Below are positions 20,101 through 27,264 of a DNA stretch of 64,000 bases, piece after piece; the first letter of the stretch is position 1, and each line of letters begins with the position of its first letter. The translations under genes were made by a program, and so were the position numbers. The notes beneath the pieces were generated by a model that had not been told where the DNA came from, ran no database searches, and saw only the letters and a list, made by a program, of their open reading frames with translations. This DNA comes from Alkalihalobacillus deserti (GTDB taxonomy: Bacteria > Bacillota > Bacilli > Bacillales > Bacillaceae_D). Where the stretch lies: assembly GCF_020734105.1 (NCBI RefSeq), contig NZ_JAJAFR010000002.1, positions 310,001-374,000 of the forward strand, read 5' to 3'.

Positions 20101-20725
20101 GACAGTGAATATTGGCGCAATAGAAGAATTTGAACGAGTAAAAGAAAGATTTGATTTTCTTCATGAACAGCAAACAGATCTTCAAGCAGCCCAATTAACA
20201 CTACACGCTGTTATCTCCGAAATGGATGAGGAAATGACAAAGCGTTTTTATGAATCTTATATGCAAATAAGATCCCATTTTCAAACAGTATTTAGTGACT
20301 TGTTTGGTGGTGGTCAGGCAGACCTTGTCTTAACAGATCCCGAAAACCTCCTGTTAACAGGTGTCGAAATTATTGCTAGGCCTCCAGGGAAGAAAATGCA
20401 AAACCTTGCTTTACTTTCTGGTGGAGAACGCTCACTGACCGCAATTGCTTTACTTTTTGCTATTTTAAAAGTAAGGCCCGTTCCGTTTTGTATCCTTGAT
20501 GAAGTAGAAGCGGCCCTTGATGAAGCCAATGTTAGTCGCTTTGCTCATTTTTTAAAGGATTTCAGTGAGGCCACTCAATTTATTGTTATTACGCACCGAA
20601 AAGGAACAATGGAAGAAGCGGATGTTCTCTATGGTATCACGATGCAAGAATCAGGGGTTTCTAGGCTCGTGTCTGTCAAATTAGAAGAAACAAAAGAATT
20701 ATTAGACATTGTGCAAAAAGGTTGA
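17147..20725 (+). CDS. smc: Chromosome segregation ATPase Smc
   Basis: Condensin ATPase that loads at origins with ScpAB and folds the chromosome. Walker A GPNGSGKSN near residue 32; two long coiled-coil arms; hinge domain around residues 500-680 with GGSMTGGS; then the signature LSGGERSLTAIALLFAI and Walker B FCILDEVEAALDE near the C-terminus. The ATG at 17147 (MFLKRLEVVGFKSFAE) is the family start, after GGGGGAAGG. 1192 residues. A hairpin overlaps its stop codon. Confidence 0.97.
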   Translation: MFLKRLEVVGFKSFAEQINIDFVPGVTAVVGPNGSGKSNISDSIRWVLGEQSAKSLRGAKMEDIIFAGSDSRKALNYAEVSLILDNEDQHLAIDYSEVSVTRRVYRSGESEYMINKQTCRLKDIVDLFLDSGLGREAYSIIGQGKVEEILSNKAEDRRVIFEEAAGVLKYKNRKVQAEKRLSETQDNINRVEDILHELEGQVEPLEIQASIAKDYLHKREELKEVDIALLVYEIDELHGTWTTQKEKLQSLMGSYQDRQKALEEMEADRVSLRDKTNQLSNQFTKLQEELLHASEDLEKREGKREVLKERKKNATQNKDQLERSIRDKTTQLEKIQQEWQVGHADFNLAKERLKELKEAVSNKQQIVERTETDVEEEIDQLKADYIEGLNEQASIRNERRYLEEQLRQQQRKQGRLLTENKDLLGNRQELSKELEEAQEEVVKHETTLAELGEKFRTHTRQFEQFKERYHKKESKLYETYQLTQRLQSRADVLEEMQADFSGFFHGVKEILKAREGNLTGVQGAVAELIQVPKDYETALEIALGGASQHIVMETESDARKAIQFLKQNRIGRATFLPLPVMKPKVIPDFQLEQLKNHSAFVGIGASLLSFEKKYENVISNLLGNVVVANTLQGANELAKISGHRYRIVTLEGDVVNPGGSMTGGSVKQKQTPLLGRKRELDDLKEKLAKLLIVTKQLEEEVKQSKQQQAEKEQLLEELRLKGEQIRLMVQEAKEKVRDLEREVERSQDQFSRFDRDKQGFANEIKRIQERLVQLEERYSIATKVINDLDHRVKLLEEQRMEQRKSRDHLQEELMSDKIDLAAAKERFLAVEGQAKRLSLTKQQIEEELSELKDHFGLLIGEMSDRSNGESSLDERIKLARQKKDELAEQIANMKKERENVDHSYAELERKLKEQQADHQYLAEECRKIEVKVNRMDVDLDNRLTHLREEYELSFQAAKENHKLAMNPEEARTKVKLIKLAIEELGTVNIGAIEEFERVKERFDFLHEQQTDLQAAQLTLHAVISEMDEEMTKRFYESYMQIRSHFQTVFSDLFGGGQADLVLTDPENLLLTGVEIIARPPGKKMQNLALLSGGERSLTAIALLFAILKVRPVPFCILDEVEAALDEANVSRFAHFLKDFSEATQFIVITHRKGTMEEADVLYGITMQESGVSRLVSVKLEETKELLDIVQKG

Positions 20726-20738
20726 TTTGCACAATGTC
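20705..20738 (+). other. Perfect hairpin spanning the smc stop codon
   Basis: GACATTGTGCAAA (20705-20717) pairs with TTTGCACAATGTC (20726-20738), an 8-base loop between, and no T-run afterwards. It looks like an mRNA-processing or stabilising stem, or a decayed terminator, between smc and ftsY. Confidence 0.65.
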
Positions 20739-20866
20739 AAAGAAATGACGTAGCCGTTTTTGGCCTTCAGATGTCTTACATTTTAAGTATCCTCTTAGTG
20801 TTTTCTAGGAACAGGCATGCCACCTGCGAAATCATTACGATAATTTTTAGAAAGTTAGGTGATTAT

Positions 20867-21859
20867 ATGAGTTTTTTTAAGAAACTAAAAGAAAAAATTA
20901 CAAGCCAAACAACAGAAGTATCAGATAAGTTTAAAGAAGGATTGGAAAAAACACGTGATTCATTTGTCGGGAAGATGAATGAACTTGTTTATAAGTATCG
21001 TAAAGTCGATGAGGATTTCTTTGAAGAACTAGAAGAGTTGTTAATTAGTTCCGATGTTGGTGTTACAACTGTTATGGAACTAATTGATCAATTAAAAGAT
21101 GAAGTTCGCTTAAGAAATATAAAAGACACCGAAGAAATCCAACCCGTTATTTCAGAGAAATTGTCCGAGTTACTAGAAAAAGAAGGAGATGATGCAGCTC
21201 TTGCTATTCAAGAAAATGGTATGACGGTTATTCTCGTTGTTGGTGTAAATGGAGTAGGGAAAACAACTTCGGTAGGAAAGCTTGCCCATCACTTAAAAGA
21301 ACAAGGGAAATCAGTCATGATGGCTGCTGGTGACACGTTTCGGGCGGGTGCGATTGAGCAGTTGGAAGTTTGGGGGGAGCGCGTTGGCGTTGAAGTCATT
21401 AAACAACAAGCGGGTTCAGACCCGGCTGCAGTTATGTATGATGCTCTCCAAGCAGCTAAATCACGAAATATTGATGTGTTGTTATGTGATACAGCGGGTC
21501 GACTTCAAAACAAGGTCAATTTAATGAATGAGCTTGAGAAGGTTAAGCGAATAATTGAACGTGAAGTTCCAGGTGCCCCGCATGAGGTTCTGTTGGTTCT
21601 TGATGCAACAACAGGCCAAAATGCGATGTCACAAGCAAAAACTTTTGGACAAACAACAGATGTAACAGGAATTGTGTTAACGAAGCTTGATGGGACTGCT
21701 AAAGGTGGTATCGTCCTTGCTATTCGCCATGAACTTGATATACCGGTTAAATTTGTAGGTCTTGGAGAGAAAGTGGATGACCTACAAGTGTTTAATTCAG
21801 AACAATTTGTGTACGGGCTATTCCGTGAACTTGTTGAGGCAGAAACGGAAGAACAATAA
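20867..21859 (+). CDS. ftsY: Signal recognition particle receptor FtsY
   Basis: GTPase that docks SRP-ribosome complexes at the membrane. N domain about residues 1-110, then the G domain with GVNGVGKTTSVGKLA, DTFRAGA, CDTAGRL and TKLDGTAKGG. The ATG at 20867 (MSFFKKLKEKI) follows TTAGGTGAT; the frame runs back to 20771 without a binding site. Lacks the long acidic A domain of enterobacteria, as usual in Bacillus. 330 residues. Confidence 0.97.
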   Translation: MSFFKKLKEKITSQTTEVSDKFKEGLEKTRDSFVGKMNELVYKYRKVDEDFFEELEELLISSDVGVTTVMELIDQLKDEVRLRNIKDTEEIQPVISEKLSELLEKEGDDAALAIQENGMTVILVVGVNGVGKTTSVGKLAHHLKEQGKSVMMAAGDTFRAGAIEQLEVWGERVGVEVIKQQAGSDPAAVMYDALQAAKSRNIDVLLCDTAGRLQNKVNLMNELEKVKRIIEREVPGAPHEVLLVLDATTGQNAMSQAKTFGQTTDVTGIVLTKLDGTAKGGIVLAIRHELDIPVKFVGLGEKVDDLQVFNSEQFVYGLFRELVEAETEEQ

Positions 21860-21884
21860 TTAAAAACGATGTTAAGAAAAAAAC

Positions 21885-21913
21885 TTGACACTTATCTGTT
21901 GATGTTGTAACAT
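21885..21913 (+). promoter_or_regulatory. Sigma-A promoter for ylxM-ffh
   Basis: Consensus TTGACA (21885-21890), 17-base spacer, TAACAT (21908-21913), in the 96-base gap after ftsY. Confidence 0.72.
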
Positions 21914-21955
21914 GATATCTCGTAAAGGGAAATCACTTAACAAGGAGTTGGTTGT

Positions 21956-22285
21956 GTGTTAGATAAGACACTTAGGATGAATTATTTGTTCGATTTCTAT
22001 CAATCCTTGCTAACACAGAAGCAGCATAAGTATATGTCATTATACTATCTTGATGATTTCTCGTTAGGTGAAATTGCTGAAGAATTTGAAATTAGTCGCC
22101 AAGCAGTCTATGATAACATCAAGCGTACAGAAGCGATGCTAGAAGACTACGAAGACAAGTTAAAGCTTTTCTCTAAATTCGAGAAACGCACAGAACTTGT
22201 TGCTCAAATGAAATTAGCAATGGAAATTAACGCGACTCCTGAGGAGATCATGTCACTGATTGACTCTCTTGAGAAATTGGACTAG
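21956..22285 (+). CDS. ylxM: SRP-associated helix-turn-helix protein YlxM
   Basis: Putative DNA-binding protein of the UPF0122 family, always next to ffh, and reported in streptococci to bind SRP components. 109 residues with [20 protein letters not shown] and VYDNIKRTE forming a sigma-4-like helix-turn-helix. Start is GTG at 21956, eight bases after AAGGAG. It has its own upstream promoter and is 11 bases from ffh. Confidence 0.95.
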   Translation: MLDKTLRMNYLFDFYQSLLTQKQHKYMSLYYLDDFSLGEIAEEFEISRQAVYDNIKRTEAMLEDYEDKLKLFSKFEKRTELVAQMKLAMEINATPEEIMSLIDSLEKLD

Positions 22286-22296
22286 GAGGCGACAAC

Positions 22297-23655
22297 ATGG
22301 CTTTTGAAGGTTTGGCGGAACGACTACAAGGTACATTAACAAAAATTCGCGGTAAAGGAAAAGTGAGCGAACAAGACGTCAAAGATATGATGCGCGAAGT
22401 TCGACTTGCATTGCTTGAAGCGGATGTTAACTTTAAAGTTGTCAAACAATTTATTGCAAGTGTGAAAGAAAAAGCACTTGGGCAAGAAGTGATGAAAAGC
22501 TTAACGCCTGGACAACAAGTGATTAAAGTAGTTAATGAAGAATTAACGGCTTTAATGGGTGGGGAGCAAAGTAAAATTGCTGTTGCGCCAAAAGCACCTA
22601 CGGTTGTTATGATGGTAGGGTTGCAGGGGGCAGGTAAAACAACTACAACGGCAAAGCTTGCCAACCACTTAAGAAAGAAACATAATCGTCAGCCCCTTTT
22701 AGTAGCTGCTGATATTTATCGTCCTGCGGCGATCAAACAGTTAGAAACACTTGGTAAGCAACTAAGCATGCCTGTATTCTCACTTGGCGATCAAGTTAGT
22801 CCGGTAGAAATTGCTAAACAAGCAATTGCAAAGGCGAAAGAAGATCATCATGATTATGTTTTAATTGATACAGCAGGTCGTTTGCATATTGATGAAACCT
22901 TAATGGGGGAATTACAAGAAGTAAAGGAAATCGCTAAACCTGATGAGATTTTACTTGTTGTTGATGCAATGACTGGTCAAGATGCTGTTAATGTTGCCGA
23001 AAGTTTTAATGAACAACTCGATATAACAGGTGTAGTTCTAACGAAGCTCGATGGTGATACACGTGGTGGTGCAGCTATATCAGTAAAGGCTGTCACAAAT
23101 ACACCGATTAAATTTGCGGGTATGGGAGAAAAAATCGACCAACTCGAACCATTTCACCCAGACCGAATGGCATCTAGAATACTTGGTATGGGAGATGTGC
23201 TTTCGTTAATTGAAAAAGCTCAATCTAATGTAGATGAAGATAAAGCTCGTGAACTTGAGAAAAAAATGCGAACGATGGATTTTACGTTTGATGATTTCTT
23301 AGAACAGCTCGATCAAGTCCGTAGTATGGGACCGTTAGACGAATTGCTTGGAATGATGCCAGGAATGAACAAAGCAAAAGGCTTGAAAGACTTGAAAGTC
23401 GATGATAAGCAAATTGGTAAAGTTGAAGCAATTGTTCGTTCAATGACGAAGAAGGAAAAGCAAGATCCTAGTCTGATGAATGCAAGCAGACGTCGTCGAA
23501 TTGCTAAGGGAAGTGGAACAACGATTCAAGATGTGAACCGACTCTTAAAGCAATTTGAGGATATGAAAAAGATGATGAAACAAATGACTGGTATGACCTC
23601 AGGTAAAGGTAAGAAAAGAGGCAAAGGTCTTGGAGGCTTTAAGCTTCCATTTTAA
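22297..23655 (+). CDS. ffh: Signal recognition particle protein Ffh
   Basis: SRP54 homologue that binds signal sequences and the small cytoplasmic RNA. N domain, then G domain with GLQGAGKTTTTAKLA, DIYRPAA, DTAGRLH and TKLDGDTRGG. The methionine-rich M domain (about residues 300-452) contains repeated KMMKQMTGM and an RRRRIAKGSG RNA-binding segment. 452 residues. GGAGG precedes the ATG. Confidence 0.97.
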   Translation: MAFEGLAERLQGTLTKIRGKGKVSEQDVKDMMREVRLALLEADVNFKVVKQFIASVKEKALGQEVMKSLTPGQQVIKVVNEELTALMGGEQSKIAVAPKAPTVVMMVGLQGAGKTTTTAKLANHLRKKHNRQPLLVAADIYRPAAIKQLETLGKQLSMPVFSLGDQVSPVEIAKQAIAKAKEDHHDYVLIDTAGRLHIDETLMGELQEVKEIAKPDEILLVVDAMTGQDAVNVAESFNEQLDITGVVLTKLDGDTRGGAAISVKAVTNTPIKFAGMGEKIDQLEPFHPDRMASRILGMGDVLSLIEKAQSNVDEDKARELEKKMRTMDFTFDDFLEQLDQVRSMGPLDELLGMMPGMNKAKGLKDLKVDDKQIGKVEAIVRSMTKKEKQDPSLMNASRRRRIAKGSGTTIQDVNRLLKQFEDMKKMMKQMTGMTSGKGKKRGKGLGGFKLPF

Positions 23656-23676
23656 TTGAGAAGTCGCTTTTTCTAG

Positions 23677-23705
23677 TTGATAATTAGAAAAATTGATGAT
23701 ATTAT
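23677..23705 (+). promoter_or_regulatory. Sigma-A promoter for rpsP
   Basis: TTGATA (23677-23682), 17-base spacer, TATTAT (23700-23705); leader of about 30 bases to rpsP. A T-rich/A-rich inverted repeat overlaps it. Confidence 0.6.
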
Positions 23706-23742
23706 AAACTATTGTGTAAATATTTTTGGAGGTGTCCCACGA

Positions 23743-24015
23743 ATGGCAGTAAAAATTCGTTTAAAGCGTATGGGTTCTAATAAAGCCCCATTTTATCGTG
23801 TAGTAGTAGCAGATTCACGCGCACCGCGTGATGGTCGTTTCATCGAAGAGATCGGAACGTACAACCCATTAACTCAACCAGCTAAGGTTGATATTGCTGA
23901 AGAAAAAGCTCTTGACTGGATGTTAAAAGGTGCTAAGCCTTCTGATACAGTTCGTAACCTTTTCTCTAAACAAGGCTTAATGGAAAAGCTTCACAACGCA
24001 AAGAACCAAAAGTAA
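23743..24015 (+). CDS. rpsP: 30S ribosomal protein S16
   Basis: Small-subunit assembly protein, 90 residues, starting [26 protein letters not shown], shown here only in part: [19 protein letters not shown]. The ATG at 23743 is the family start with TTGGAGGTG upstream; the open frame runs back to 23677 through the promoter. A long hairpin of repeat copy E begins two bases after the stop codon. Confidence 0.97.
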   Translation: MAVKIRLKRMGSNKAPFYRVVVADSRAPRDGRFIEEIGTYNPLTQPAKVDIAEEKALDWMLKGAKPSDTVRNLFSKQGLMEKLHNAKNQK

Positions 24016-24017
24016 GA

Positions 24018-24146
24018 GATTTATTTCAAAAAAGCCGGTTTTGCTTTTTTGAAATAAATCGAAGCGATGAGCGGAGCCGCTGCAATGTTTTAAGTTTAAT
24101 CGGAGTGGTTTTCTTCGATTAAACGTGCAGCGTGTGGAGCCATCGC
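24018..24146 (-). repeat. Structured intergenic repeat, copy E (reverse orientation)
   Basis: Starts two bases after the rpsP stop with a perfect 18-bp hairpin (24018-24035 with 24043-24060; arm GATTTATTTCAAAAAAGC). The core (24064-24146) follows in the orientation opposite to copy A. Core pairing: GCGATG with CATCGC, CGCTGC with GCAGCG, and inner stem GTTTAATCG/CGATTAAAC. Relative to copy B (GCAATG with CATTGC) the A-to-G change is matched by a T-to-C change on the partner strand. No third arm copy is evident on the right. Confidence 0.78.
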
Positions 24147-24187
24147 CCTCTCTTTTTATTAAGTCGATTTTAAAAGGAGAATTGCAA

Positions 24188-24412
24188 ATGAAAGCGTTAG
24201 TTGAACACATTGTTAAGGCTCTTGTTGACCACATAGACTACGTTCAAGTTGAAGAAGTAGAAGAGGGAAAAACCCTTAACCTACGATTAACTGTCCATCC
24301 TGATGATATGGGTAAGGTCATAGGGAAACAAGGTCGAACCGCAAAAGCAATTCGTTCGGTTTTATATGCCGCATCGCCATCGCAGCGAGTTCGATTAGAC
24401 ATCGTGGATTAG
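24188..24412 (+). CDS. khpA: KH-domain RNA-binding protein KhpA (YlqC)
   Basis: Small KH protein (74 residues) that pairs with KhpB/Jag in Firmicutes and influences cell division and RNA metabolism. The GxxG loop is in GKVIGKQGRTAKAIRSVL. The ATG at 24188 (MKALVEHIVKAL) follows AAAAGGAGA; the frame extends back to 24125 into the repeat without a binding site. Structured repeats flank it on both sides (E upstream, F downstream). Confidence 0.94.
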   Translation: MKALVEHIVKALVDHIDYVQVEEVEEGKTLNLRLTVHPDDMGKVIGKQGRTAKAIRSVLYAASPSQRVRLDIVD

Positions 24413-24421
24413 TAACGCCAG

Positions 24422-24452
24422 AAAAGGGTGAGGGATAACCTCTCCCTTTTTG
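24422..24452 (+). terminator. Terminator after khpA
   Basis: AAAAGGGTGAGG pairs with CCTCTCCCTTTT with one mismatch, followed by T residues; nine bases after the khpA stop. Confidence 0.7.
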
Positions 24453-24458
24453 TATTTT

Positions 24459-24626
24459 CTAGGTTGTTCAAAAGAGTTGTTTCCCTTCTTTTGAACAACC
24501 TAGAAGCAATGAGAGAAGCTGCTGCATTTTAAAAAATCAAATGATTTTTCTTGAAAGGACGACTAGTGGGGCCGTTGCATCCTCTTTAAATGTATGTCTA
24601 AGACGTTTTATCTTTGAACAACCTAG
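24459..24626 (-). repeat. Structured intergenic repeat, copy F (reverse orientation, diverged core)
   Basis: 17-bp perfect hairpin (24459-24475 with 24487-24503; arm CTAGGTTGTTCAAAAGA) precedes a shortened core (24506-24578) beginning GCAATGAGAGAAGCTGCTGC. The arm reappears as TCTTTGAACAACCTAG at 24611-24626, on the other side of the core. The core's inner stem is AAAAATCA/TGATTTTT. The second stem of the core is lost, so this copy looks older. Confidence 0.7.
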
Positions 24627-24644
24627 TAATAATGGATGAGGTGA

Positions 24645-25067
24645 ATGATGAGGCTAATACGACCTGTTATCGTAAAACACATTGTAACCGAAAAGAAGAA
24701 ATCTCAAATCATTCAGGACTTTAAAGAAGACTGGATTCAAACTAAACGTGAGATTGAACAATTAACCTTTCAATTACATAAAGCACTGCGTAATGCTAAT
24801 GAATGTGACCAAGAAAAGGTACATGTTAGATATAATAAAGACATTCAATCTCGTGAGGAAAAATTAAAAAACATCTCGTTTCAAATAGATCAAATGCAAA
24901 AACTTGAAATGGGAATCGAAATTCAAGAAGGAAAAGTCGATAGCATCATTGATGTAGACATTGGTGACTCTTGGCCTAACATTAACCAAGCAGCGGAAAT
25001 TATTATAAAAGATGGAATCATAATAGAAATACGAGAAAGTAGGAATAATGATGACAGAATGGTTTAA
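24645..25067 (+). CDS. ylqD: YlqD family protein
   Basis: 140-residue protein at the conserved ylqD position between khpA and rimM. It has an N-terminal strand [14 protein letters not shown], a central charged coiled-coil (about residues 25-85), and a C-terminal segment ending with acidic [10 protein letters not shown]. Function unknown. Starts at the first of two adjacent ATGs after GGATGAGGTGA. The 3' end overlaps rimM by 17-20 bases, implying co-translation. Confidence 0.85.
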   Translation: MMRLIRPVIVKHIVTEKKKSQIIQDFKEDWIQTKREIEQLTFQLHKALRNANECDQEKVHVRYNKDIQSREEKLKNISFQIDQMQKLEMGIEIQEGKVDSIIDVDIGDSWPNINQAAEIIIKDGIIIEIRESRNNDDRMV

Positions 25068-25572
25068 AGTTGGAAAAATTGTTAATACACACGGGGTAAG
25101 AGGAGAAATTCGAGTTATATCTTCAACAGATTTTGCAGAAGAGCGCTATGCAATTGGCACCGAATTAATGATTAAACATGAAGGAGCAAAAGAAGAGGTT
25201 CTTGTGGGTGTTCGTCATCACCGTCGACATAAAAACTTTGACTTACTTCAATTTGAAAATTACCATTCGATAAATGAAGTGGAGCGCTTTAAAGGAGCAA
25301 CTCTCTATGTTTCAGAGATACAACTAGAAGAATTAGAAGAAGGCGAATTTTACTATCATGAAATTATTGGTTGTAAAGTGATAACGGAATCCGACGAGGA
25401 ATTAGGGAAAATTAAAGAAATCATAGAGACAGGTGCAAATGATGTTTGGGTCATTCAACGTTCGGGAGCAGGAAAAGATATTTTAATTCCTTATATTGAG
25501 GATGTTGTAAAGGAAATTAATATAGAAGAAAAAATGATACGTATCCATGTTATGGAAGGGTTGATTGACTGA
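25051..25572 (+). CDS. rimM: Ribosome maturation factor RimM
   Basis: 30S assembly factor that binds S19. N-terminal domain starts [21 protein letters not shown]-terminal PRC-barrel has [11 protein letters not shown] and a [17 protein letters not shown] end. 173 residues. Two tandem ATGs (25048, 25051); the second gives better spacing from AGTAGGA and matches the family start. Abuts trmD with no gap. Confidence 0.95.
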   Translation: MTEWFKVGKIVNTHGVRGEIRVISSTDFAEERYAIGTELMIKHEGAKEEVLVGVRHHRRHKNFDLLQFENYHSINEVERFKGATLYVSEIQLEELEEGEFYYHEIIGCKVITESDEELGKIKEIIETGANDVWVIQRSGAGKDILIPYIEDVVKEINIEEKMIRIHVMEGLID

Positions 25573-26307
25573 ATGAGAATTGATGTCTTGTCACTTTTTC
25601 CTGAAATGTTCACTGGTGTTTTTGGTTCTTCCATTTTAAAGCACGCTAAGGAAGCAGGACATGTCACATTTGAAGTTACCGATTTTCGCCAGTACGCAGA
25701 CAATAAGCATAAAAAAGTGGATGACTATCCATACGGTGGTGGGGCTGGGATGGTGTTGCGGGCCCAGCCGATTTTCGATGCTGTTGAAGATTTGCAGCAA
25801 AAGAGTAGTAATAAACCACGCATTGTTATGCTTTGTCCCCAAGGGGAAAGGTACACGCAAAAAAAAGCAGAAGAATTTGCGATGGAGGAGCATCTGATTT
25901 TACTTTGCGGTCATTACGAAGGCTATGACGAACGTGTGAGGCAATATCTAGTAACCGATGAAGTGTCTCTTGGTGATTATGTATTAACGGGAGGAGAACT
26001 CGGTGCGATGGTTATTGCAGATAGTGTGACTCGGTTACTACCTGGAGTACTAGGAAATGAAGAATCTGCAGTTACTGATTCTTATTCAAATGGTTTATTA
26101 GAGCACCCTCACTATACAAGACCTGTTGAGTTTCGTGGTATGAGCGTACCAAATATACTATTATCGGGTCATCATGCAAATATAGATGAGTGGAGACAGC
26201 GAGAATCTCTTAAGCGTACATGGGAACGACGCCCTGATTTACTTAAAGAAAAAAAATTAAGTGAAAAAGAACAACTATGGATTGCGGACTTTAGAAAAGA
26301 AGAGTAG
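25573..26307 (+). CDS. trmD: tRNA (guanine37-N1)-methyltransferase TrmD
   Basis: SPOUT-family methyltransferase making m1G37, which prevents frameshifting. Motifs [31 protein letters not shown] and the knot segment [15 protein letters not shown]. 244 residues. The ATG immediately follows the rimM stop. The next gene, rplS, is separated by 486 bases that hold a short-period array and repeat copy B. Confidence 0.97.
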   Translation: MRIDVLSLFPEMFTGVFGSSILKHAKEAGHVTFEVTDFRQYADNKHKKVDDYPYGGGAGMVLRAQPIFDAVEDLQQKSSNKPRIVMLCPQGERYTQKKAEEFAMEEHLILLCGHYEGYDERVRQYLVTDEVSLGDYVLTGGELGAMVIADSVTRLLPGVLGNEESAVTDSYSNGLLEHPHYTRPVEFRGMSVPNILLSGHHANIDEWRQRESLKRTWERRPDLLKEKKLSEKEQLWIADFRKEE

Positions 26308-26358
26308 TGATGGTTTAGTCTGATAGTGATCGACGAAATACGTTCATGTGCTTAACTT

Positions 26359-26446
26359 GTGCAAAAGTAGATAGATTTGGTGCAATAATTTTTTAACCCG
26401 TGCAATTAATCAGTTTTTCGTGCAATGATCATGGAGTTTTGTGCAA
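26359..26446 (+). repeat. Five GTGCAA boxes at 20-21 base intervals
   Basis: GTGCAA starts at 26359, 26380, 26400, 26420 and 26441, giving spacings of 21, 20, 20 and 21 bases (two helical turns). The spacers are AT-rich and mostly unlike one another, though four boxes continue as GTGCAAT. It lies between trmD and repeat copy B and holds no coding frame. Confidence 0.75.
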
Positions 26447-26480
26447 TTATTAGATTTGAGATGAGCGGGTATGTTGAGTT

Positions 26481-26679
26481 TGCATCGGAGTTTCTATAAA
26501 AAGGTGAAGTGCGACTCAATTATAGAGAGCGTGATAGATGGAGTCTGCAATGGCTCCGCACGATGCGCGGCTGTTCTGAAAAGAGCGCTCAGAACAGCCT
26601 TAAAAGAAGGCATCGGCTGCGCTCATTGCATCGGAGTTTCTACAAAAAGGTAAAGTGCGACCTTTTTGTAGAAACTCCT
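26481..26679 (+). repeat. Structured intergenic repeat, copy B (most complete)
   Basis: A 35-base near-identical direct repeat (26481-26515 and 26627-26661, two mismatches) flanks the core (26547-26629). The right repeat continues into a perfect 19-bp hairpin, 26633-26651 with 26660-26678, arm GGAGTTTCTACAAAAAGGT. The core has GCAATG/CATTGC and CGATGC/GCATCG outer stems and an 11-bp inner stem starting GGCTGTTCTGA. The end of the hairpin overlaps the -35 of the rplS promoter. Open frames through it are by-products of the structure. Confidence 0.82.
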
Positions 26680-26707
26680 TGTTATCACTGCTAGAATATG
26701 CTATTAT
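26679..26707 (+). promoter_or_regulatory. Sigma-A promoter for rplS
   Basis: TTGTTA (26679-26684), 17-base spacer, TATTAT (26702-26707). Start predicted near 26714, leaving an 80-base leader. Confidence 0.6.
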
Positions 26708-26713
26708 AGATTT

Positions 26714-26793
26714 TGTGGCTTATGGCCTGTTATTACGATGTTCCGCTGTAGTTTAAGCTGACATGAGCATCTGTATGGAAGGAGTGGAATTAT
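26714..26793 (+). promoter_or_regulatory. Ribosomal protein L19 leader (autoregulatory RNA)
   Basis: The leader contains GATGTTCCGCTG and GCTGACATGAGCATCTGT just before the binding site, resembling the conserved L19 leader of Bacillaceae, where GATG and CATC pair. L19 is thought to repress its own synthesis through it. Assigned from memory of the motif; a covariance-model search would settle it. Confidence 0.55.
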
Positions 26794-27138
26794 ATGAACA
26801 ACATTATCCGTGAAATTACTAGTGAGCAACTACGTAGTGATCTTCCAGCGTTTCGTCCTGGTGACACTTTAGTTATCCACGTTAAAGTTGTTGAGGGAAC
26901 TCGTGAGCGTATTCAGTTATTCGAAGGCGTTGTTATCAAGCGTCGTGGTACTGGTATTAGCGAGACTTTCACAGCGCGTAAGATTTCGTACGGTGTAGGA
27001 GTTGAGCGTACATTCCCATTACATTCACCTAAGATCGCTAAGATCGAAGTGAAGCGTCGCGGTAAAGTACGTCGTGCTAAACTTTACTACCTACGTAGCC
27101 TACGTGGTAAAAAAGCTCGTATTAAAGAAATTCGATAA
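26794..27138 (+). CDS. rplS: 50S ribosomal protein L19
   Basis: Large-subunit protein at the interface with 30S. 114 residues with [33 protein letters not shown] and a basic end [18 protein letters not shown] precedes the ATG. Own promoter and leader upstream and terminator downstream, so it can be expressed apart from trmD. Confidence 0.97.
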   Translation: MNNIIREITSEQLRSDLPAFRPGDTLVIHVKVVEGTRERIQLFEGVVIKRRGTGISETFTARKISYGVGVERTFPLHSPKIAKIEVKRRGKVRRAKLYYLRSLRGKKARIKEIR

Positions 27139-27147
27139 AGAGCAAAG

Positions 27148-27178
27148 AAAAGAGCTTAGGAGACTAAGCTCTTTTTTC
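27148..27178 (+). terminator. Terminator after rplS
   Basis: Perfect 12-bp stem AAAAGAGCTTAG/CTAAGCTCTTTT with a 4-base loop, running into TTTTTT. Confidence 0.92.
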
Positions 27179-27264
27179 TTCAGGTTAGATAGAAAATGAT
27201 GAGCTTTTATAGAGAGTATGATAAACTAATCCTTGTGATTATTACATAGATGGAGGGCGCTAGC

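Noticed and set aside
26359-26446. Possible CRISPR array
   Set aside because: The repeated unit is only six bases, spacers are about 14-15 bases, and no cas genes are present.
26471-26694. Two open frames of about 60 codons, with internally repeated peptides, before rplS
   Set aside because: They lie wholly inside structured repeat copy B; the repeated peptides arise from its direct repeat, and there is no convincing binding site.
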